Origin: Aggregatilineales bacterium
GTDB taxonomy: Bacteria; Chloroflexota; Anaerolineae; Aggregatilineales; Phototrophicaceae
Direction of reading: 5' to 3'
NCBI GenBank assembly: GCA_030834905.1
Contig: JAUQWZ010000021.1
Coordinates: 1-64,000, forward strand
Length of the DNA stretch: 64,000 nt
The position numbers and the translations under genes are program-made. This document shows, piece after piece, positions 59,777 to 64,000 of this stretch (position 1 is its first letter; each line of letters begins with the position of its first letter). A model generated the notes under the pieces. That model worked only from the letters and a program-made list of their open reading frames with translations. It had not been told where the DNA came from and searched no databases.

Positions 59777-61156
59777 TTAGTCCATGCTTGCCGCGAGGAC
59801 TGCCGTAGCATCCACCGGGACCTGTTCCGGCGATTTGAACGCGCGCACGTTGACGTGACTGAGCGCCCAGAGCGCGACGATCAATCCGACCGCGCCGACC
59901 GCAAAGACGACGCCGTAAGCGGTGGCATGGCTGCCAGTCACCTGAAGCACCACATCACGGACGATGCCGCCGCCGCTGACGCCAATACCTCGCGCCATCG
60001 TCACCACCAGCGTCCAGAAGCCGAGGAATGTCCCGGCGCGACCGAACGGACTCATGTCCATCATCAAGCCGAGCGTGCCAACGTTCCAGAAGCCCAGCCC
60101 CAGCCCAAGCAGGATCAGCCCGGGCGTGACCAGCCCACGGATGCCGGCAAACGACGAGACGCCAAAGACGACAAACGTGACCACCAGCACCGCGACGCCG
60201 ATATAGCTCATGACGGTGTTGGTCAGCCATTTCACGCGGCGGTTGAGGATGAGGAAGGCGATGGTGCCGAGGATCGACATGCTGCCCCAGTAGGCGGCGA
60301 AGCGGGTTGTGACGCGGGCTTCCATGTTGAAGACGTCGCCCGCGAACGGCTCCAGAATCAGGTCTTGCGAGAAGGCGAACAGCATCGACAGCCCCAGAAA
60401 CCAGAAGAAGAAACGGGTCTGCCGGTTACTCCACGCCAGTTTCAAATCTGCCCGCAGTGACGACGGCGCTTCGCGTTCCGCCTGCCTGGTGGCAGCGGTG
60501 ACGGTCTTGCGCTCCTCGCCCAGCAGCGAGAAAAACCACAAACCAGCCAGCAGCACCGCCGCCACCAGGAACAGGGTTTGCAGCGTTTCGGGCGTAAATG
60601 ACAGTCCGCTTTCGCCTGCCTCGTGCTCAGGCAGCATTACCGCGAACAGCACACCGGCGATGGTGAAGCCGACCAGCAGAAATGTCCAGACGATGCCGAC
60701 GGCGCGCCCGCGCTGCTCGTCGGTTGACCGGTCGTAGATCAGGGCGAGGAAGGTGCTGCCCGAAAGGGCGTTTCCGAGACTGAACAGCAGCATGGCGCCC
60801 GTGATGACGATCCAATCGACCGCATCGACGGTGTCTCCCCGCGCGATGACGGCGGTTGCCATGCCCAGAGTAGCAATGCTGAGCGCCATCATCGCCCGAC
60901 CGAGCCAGATCCAGAACAGACGGCGGTAGCCGCCAACGGCGCGCTGGTCGGACATGCGCCCCGCCCACACGCCAAGTGGGGCGAGGAAATAACGAAGCGC
61001 CACCAGCAGCCCGATTGGCGTGGCGCTGAAGCCGAGATCGGAAATCATGATGCGGTTCCAGATGCCGGTAGTGATCACATCTGCCATGCCGGAACCCAGG
61101 TGGAAAAGCCCGATCTTCAGGTTTCTGGCAGTTGAAAGCCCTTGCTGTTGTTCCAT
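59777..61156 (-). CDS. BCD/PucC-family major facilitator transporter
   Basis: This 459-residue protein of about twelve spans opens NLKIGLFHLGSGMADVITTGIWNRIMISDLG. It has RYFLAPLGVWAGRMSDQRA and YRRLFWIWLGRAMMAL, which match the bacteriochlorophyll-delivery/PucC group (the conserved GLFxxGxGxxDV...NRxMI and Y-R-R). PucC and LhaA help assemble light-harvesting complexes in phototrophs. Here no photosynthesis gene is near, and similar proteins occur in non-phototrophs, so the substrate is unknown. Divergent from the universal stress protein gene. The C-terminal KSPEQVPVDATAVLAA is low complexity. Confidence 0.8.
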   Translation of the reverse strand: MEQQQGLSTARNLKIGLFHLGSGMADVITTGIWNRIMISDLGFSATPIGLLVALRYFLAPLGVWAGRMSDQRAVGGYRRLFWIWLGRAMMALSIATLGMATAVIARGDTVDAVDWIVITGAMLLFSLGNALSGSTFLALIYDRSTDEQRGRAVGIVWTFLLVGFTIAGVLFAVMLPEHEAGESGLSFTPETLQTLFLVAAVLLAGLWFFSLLGEERKTVTAATRQAEREAPSSLRADLKLAWSNRQTRFFFWFLGLSMLFAFSQDLILEPFAGDVFNMEARVTTRFAAYWGSMSILGTIAFLILNRRVKWLTNTVMSYIGVAVLVVTFVVFGVSSFAGIRGLVTPGLILLGLGLGFWNVGTLGLMMDMSPFGRAGTFLGFWTLVVTMARGIGVSGGGIVRDVVLQVTGSHATAYGVVFAVGAVGLIVALWALSHVNVRAFKSPEQVPVDATAVLAASMD

Positions 61157-61349
61157 ATCTACTCGATTTATATAGATTTCTGTAGTTTCAGCGCGAATTA
61201 TAGTAGATTTTTGTGAATCGAGTCAAGACGTGGGCTGGCAGGTTGGCAAAGTTGGCAGCGACATCATAATTTGACGAACCGTTTTTCTCTTAGCATACTC
61301 GCGGGTATAGTTTGTTTCATAATATTTATTTTCGCGCTTGAGGAATCTT

Positions 61350-61820
61350 ATGACCGAGCAACGAGGACGGTATCGAAAAGTGGTGGTGCCGCTGGACGGT
61401 TCGGGCTGGGGGCAGCGCGCCGTCACCCACGCGGTGGATATTGCCCGCAGCAACGACTCGGAAATTATCCTGCTGCACATCTTCAAGCCGCCGGCGCGTG
61501 AATTCACGCCCGAACTGGCGCTGGCAAATCAGGATGACCAGATTCAGGAGCTGCGCGAGCAGATGAAGCAGTATCTGGTCGGCATTCGCGCCGAACTGCG
61601 CATTGAGGGCGTGCGCGTGCGGACGCAGTACATCGAAGCTGAAGGCGCGGACGTGGCGCAGTTGATCTGCGAATTTGTGAATGATGAAGGCGTTGATCTG
61701 ATCGTGATGAGCACGCGCGGGCGCACCGGGTTGGGTCGGCTGCTGTTTGGCAGCGTCGCCCGGGACGTGATGGAATGTGTGACTGTGCCGGTGCTGCTGG
61801 TCAAACCGGAGAAAGAATAG
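61350..61820 (+). CDS. Universal stress protein (UspA family)
   Basis: This 156-residue protein starts MTEQRGRYRKVVVPLDGSGWGQRAVTHAVDIA and ends with VDLIVMSTRGRTGLGRLLFGSVARDVMECVTVPVLLVK. The latter contains the ATP-binding G-x2-G-x9-G(S/T) motif, so it is of the nucleotide-binding type. It likely supports stress or energy-limitation survival. ATG 61350 follows TTGAGGAATCTT, a suitable ribosome site. Confidence 0.9.
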   Translation: MTEQRGRYRKVVVPLDGSGWGQRAVTHAVDIARSNDSEIILLHIFKPPAREFTPELALANQDDQIQELREQMKQYLVGIRAELRIEGVRVRTQYIEAEGADVAQLICEFVNDEGVDLIVMSTRGRTGLGRLLFGSVARDVMECVTVPVLLVKPEKE

Positions 61821-61867
61821 GCGGGCTTAACCCGACAGAGATTTCATACGGATCGGTAGGACGCGGC

Positions 61868-62350
61868 TTACCGTCCATCTCGTATCACGCCTCCAAACGG
61901 CGGTTCCTGCTTTGCCACCAACCGCCGTATCTCCTCGACCGCCATCAGCGCGAGGCGGCGTTCTTCGGCGGAGATGACGATTTCGGCGAATTCGCCCTCG
62001 TCTAACACCAGGATGCTGCCATCGGGGGATACGAACACGTCCAGCGCCAGATCATCGGCTTTAATCCAGTGGTCCGTAATCAGCGCTGGGCGGGTGATGT
62101 TGCAGTACCAGCCCTTAAGATGCCCGTCGTCCACATCGTGCATCTCAAAGACGTTGTACCAGCGGTCGGCGTAGAACCACTCGATAAATTCGTCTCCGCG
62201 CCGGAAGACGACGTAATCCTTCACTTTGTCGTCGTGATTAAAGGTTGCCCGCAGGCAGACCCAGGTTTTATCCCGTTCCACCACCTCGCCGCTGTATTCG
62301 AGGACGTTTTCGCCGGTGTGGCTGCGCTTGAAAACTGTGATTTCGCTCAT
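61868..62350 (-). CDS. DUF402-domain protein
   Basis: This 160-residue protein has a beta-barrel N-terminal part (TGENVLEYSGEVVERDKTW, YVVFRRGDEFIEWFYADRWYNVF) and the DUF402 core GWYCNITRPALITDHWIKADDLALDVFVSPDG then VLDEGEF. Members include nucleoside phosphatases and RNA-associated FAU-1-like proteins; the reaction here is unknown. Its start overlaps the thiamine pyrophosphokinase stop by 4 bp (62347-62350), so they form one operon, although their tasks are not obviously linked. Confidence 0.87.
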   Translation of the reverse strand: MSEITVFKRSHTGENVLEYSGEVVERDKTWVCLRATFNHDDKVKDYVVFRRGDEFIEWFYADRWYNVFEMHDVDDGHLKGWYCNITRPALITDHWIKADDLALDVFVSPDGSILVLDEGEFAEIVISAEERRLALMAVEEIRRLVAKQEPPFGGVIRDGR

Positions 62351-63000
62351 GCGCGCCCCAGTGTATGTACGACCAGCAGCACGCCTTCGCGGACGGTCAC
62401 GCCTGCCTTCGCGCCATTCATGACGTTGCTGACGCCGCGCGCCGGACCAAATATCAGGTCTTCGTCGCGAAGGGGATAGTACAAGCCGTCGGTTTGCACG
62501 CCGCGCACCGTTCCGTTCAGCGGAATGAGCGAGAGGGTATCCCCCGCTTGCCCTTCAATGGTGTGCTGTCCCGCGCCCATCAACCACGTTTCCTGCTTGC
62601 CCGCCACCATGCGCACGCTGACTTTTGCCAGCGCGGGCAGCGCCATCAGGTAGACGTTGCTCAACGTCTGGTCGAGGCGGTCGCCCACCGCGCCGACGAT
62701 GCGTATCCACGTTGCGCCGTGTGCGACGGCGTACAGCAGCGCCAGTTCCAGATCGGTTTCGTTCTTCTCTGGCGGATAGCGCAGGATTTCGGCGCGCGGT
62801 TCGAGATCGGCGAGTTCATCCGAACTCAGCGAGTCCATATCGCCGATGACGATGGTCACTGGCACGTCCAGCGCCGCCGCCGTCCGCGCGCCACCATCGG
62901 CGGCAATGCGGAGCGTGTCCCGCCACCCGGCAATGGCACGCTGCACCATCGGACCATCATTGACATCGCCATTGGCGAAGATCAGTGCGCGTTGGGTCAA
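62347..63000 (-). CDS. thiN: Thiamine pyrophosphokinase
   Basis: This 217-residue protein starts MTQRALIFANGDVNDGPMV. It has ADGGARTAAALD, the catalytic GDMDSLSSDEL, PPEKNETDLELALLYAVAHGA and DRLDQTLSNVYLM, the order expected for thiamine pyrophosphokinase (ATP + thiamine giving TPP + AMP). The C-terminal substrate-binding domain follows with GDTLSLIPL and SNVMNG. It overlaps the DUF402 gene by 4 bp downstream. A partial hydrolase gene lies upstream, 60 bp away. Confidence 0.9.
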   Translation of the reverse strand: MTQRALIFANGDVNDGPMVQRAIAGWRDTLRIAADGGARTAAALDVPVTIVIGDMDSLSSDELADLEPRAEILRYPPEKNETDLELALLYAVAHGATWIRIVGAVGDRLDQTLSNVYLMALPALAKVSVRMVAGKQETWLMGAGQHTIEGQAGDTLSLIPLNGTVRGVQTDGLYYPLRDEDLIFGPARGVSNVMNGAKAGVTVREGVLLVVHTLGRA

Positions 63001-63060
63001 ATCCAGCCTCTTCTTTGGGAGCCGATTGTCTTTTTACGCCGGTATGATTGCTATGATGCC

Positions 63061-64000
63061 CTAGCGCGTGCGCCGACGCCAGCGTTCCTTGACTTCGATC
63101 TTGCTGATGTCGGGCACTTCGAGGAATTCGGTGACGATACGCTGGAAACGATCATCTTCCAGCATCGGGAAGTGGCGCGCGCCCGGCAGCGGAATCGCCA
63201 GCACCGAGGCGTCCTTATCTTTGGTGATGTACGTCCACACGTCCTCATTCGGCGGCGGCAGCACCGGGTCGTCCGTCCCGTGCATGATGACGACCGGCAT
63301 CTGGAGAAGCTGAAAGGTATCCAGCATCGATCCGGAGTCAAAGGTGCTGACCACGCCGTTGGGCGCGCGCTGATCGGTCTTGGCGACGTCCACGCTCAGC
63401 TTCTCAAAGCTAGGCTCGGAACGGCGGAAGCTCTTGCCGAGCAGCGCGTCAAGCGAGGTGCCGTTGAGCAGTGTTTGCAGTGGATTCTGCTTGGGCGCTT
63501 CGATGATGTCTTCACGCTTGAGCGTCATGTCTTCCATCATCGGTGGTTTGGCTTCCGGCGGCGCGGGTGCGGGCGTAGGCGGCGTGGTGACCGGCGCAGC
63601 CGCCGACTTCCGCGCGCGGGCGGCTTCGATAAGCGCGGCACGCATGGCGGCGCTGGGACTCATGATGGTCGGCGCGTTTGGTGAGGTGATAAGCGCCGCT
63701 GGTTCCGGCGACGTCTCGCTGACGGTGACTGGCGCTTTGACTTCCGGCGCTGGCTGCGGCGGACGTGCCAGCGCTTTGCGCGCGGCAGGGGTGCGGTGTT
63801 CGAGATCGCCCGGATCAAACAGCGGCGCGCTGACGACCAGCAGGCGCGGCACGCGGTCGGGATAGCGCCGGGCGAATTCGGTCACGACAATCGCGCCGAC
63901 GCTGTGCCCGATGAGGACAACTTTGGGCAGCCCCAACTGCTGCATGAAGTCTTCCACCAGCGCGATTTGATGTTCCAGCGTGTACTTGGTCGGGTTCTTG
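63061..64000 (-). CDS. Alpha/beta hydrolase with a long low-complexity insertion (5' end outside the window)
   Basis: The frame is open to the window edge, so the N-terminal part is missing. The visible 313 residues start KNPTKYTLEHQIALVEDFMQQ and have the nucleophile elbow VLIGHSVGAIVV. A long Ala/Pro/Thr/Arg-rich insertion of about 110 residues follows the segment VSAPLFDPGDLEHRTPAARKALA; it contains no obvious globular sequence. The domain resumes with MPVVIMHGTDDPVLPP (catalytic Asp region) and GARHFPMLEDDRF (catalytic His). The enzyme should act on an ester or related substrate. The insertion is unusual for the family and is probably disordered or an internal linker in the lid. Confidence 0.75.
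   Translation of the reverse strand, partial: KNPTKYTLEHQIALVEDFMQQLGLPKVVLIGHSVGAIVVTEFARRYPDRVPRLLVVSAPLFDPGDLEHRTPAARKALARPPQPAPEVKAPVTVSETSPEPAALITSPNAPTIMSPSAAMRAALIEAARARKSAAAPVTTPPTPAPAPPEAKPPMMEDMTLKREDIIEAPKQNPLQTLLNGTSLDALLGKSFRRSEPSFEKLSVDVAKTDQRAPNGVVSTFDSGSMLDTFQLLQMPVVIMHGTDDPVLPPPNEDVWTYITKDKDASVLAIPLPGARHFPMLEDDRFQRIVTEFLEVPDISKIEVKERWRRRTR

Noticed and set aside
59777..61156. Evidence for phototrophy
   Set aside because: The BCD/PucC-family protein alone is not enough; no chlorophyll synthesis, reaction-centre or chlorosome gene is in the window.

Overview
The window looks like a GC-rich chromosomal segment from a Chloroflexota-type bacterium, probably of the Anaerolineae/Aggregatilineales kind. 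This is inferred from gene content and style: a MalT-like LuxR giant, a Ser/Thr kinase and partners carrying 2TM domains, a Uma2 nuclease, many orphan sensor or hydrolase genes, and intergenic GTAG-headed palindromes. No rRNA or tRNA gene was found by eye. Genes lie on both strands in short operons, with no prophage or conjugative backbone.

Layout. 0-0.4 kb: the 5' part of an IS200/IS605-type tnpB with its hairpin-rich left end. 0.5-4.6 kb: a PNPOx-like protein, a MalT-like regulator and an ICMT-like membrane methyltransferase. 4.7-13.6 kb: a polysaccharide block. A secreted GH9 cellulase lies behind a perfect CelR/CebR-type operator, followed by a cytoplasmic GH94 cellobiose phosphorylase and a secreted GH13 pullulanase with two X25 domains. 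13.7-22.7 kb: an SNase lipoprotein, TetR, YceI, an SLC13 permease, an SDR, dnaN, an MFS exporter and small enzymes. 22.7-26 kb: a PNPOx, an AMP-dependent acyl-CoA ligase and a MaoC hydratase. 26-35 kb: a cyclic-nucleotide-binding/PH membrane protein, an orphan histidine kinase, acpS, an aldehyde dehydrogenase, an M50-like protein, htpG and a tiny Flp pilin. 35-37.4 kb: a CAP-LysM surface protein and a toxin-antitoxin pair sitting between 36-bp direct repeats. 37.6-43.8 kb: an alpha/beta hydrolase, an unknown Cys-rich protein, then a membrane phospho-signalling block: two 2TM proteins, a decayed VapBC, a Ser/Thr kinase with two 2TM units, and a double-FHA protein. 43.9-55 kb: a PyrD-like enzyme, a repeat-rich 0.7-kb gap, a WYL regulator divergent from GyrI-like and DinB genes, an SGNH hydrolase, a GH16-like protein, Uma2, malic enzyme and a hydroxyacid dehydrogenase. 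55-64 kb: fabI, an MFS, murJ, a BCD/PucC-family transporter, a universal stress protein, a DUF402 protein, thiamine pyrophosphokinase and a partial hydrolase.

How the parts work together. The GH9/GH94/pullulanase genes, with the GH16-like protein, point to a heterotroph that degrades plant or microbial glucans and phosphorolyses cellobiose. acpS, fabI, the acyl-CoA ligase and the MaoC protein cover fatty-acid synthesis and activation.

The two most unusual signals are these. (1) A REP/REPIN-like repeat family (GTAG + palindrome, often paired as GTAG...CTAC) is present at six loci. It shows compensatory stem changes and locus-specific tandem expansion, including a CRISPR-mimicking four-palindrome array at 45.3 kb. 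(2) The kinase/2TM/FHA locus encodes membrane proteins that share a C-terminal KPKR plus acidic signature, a candidate membrane phosphosignalling system.
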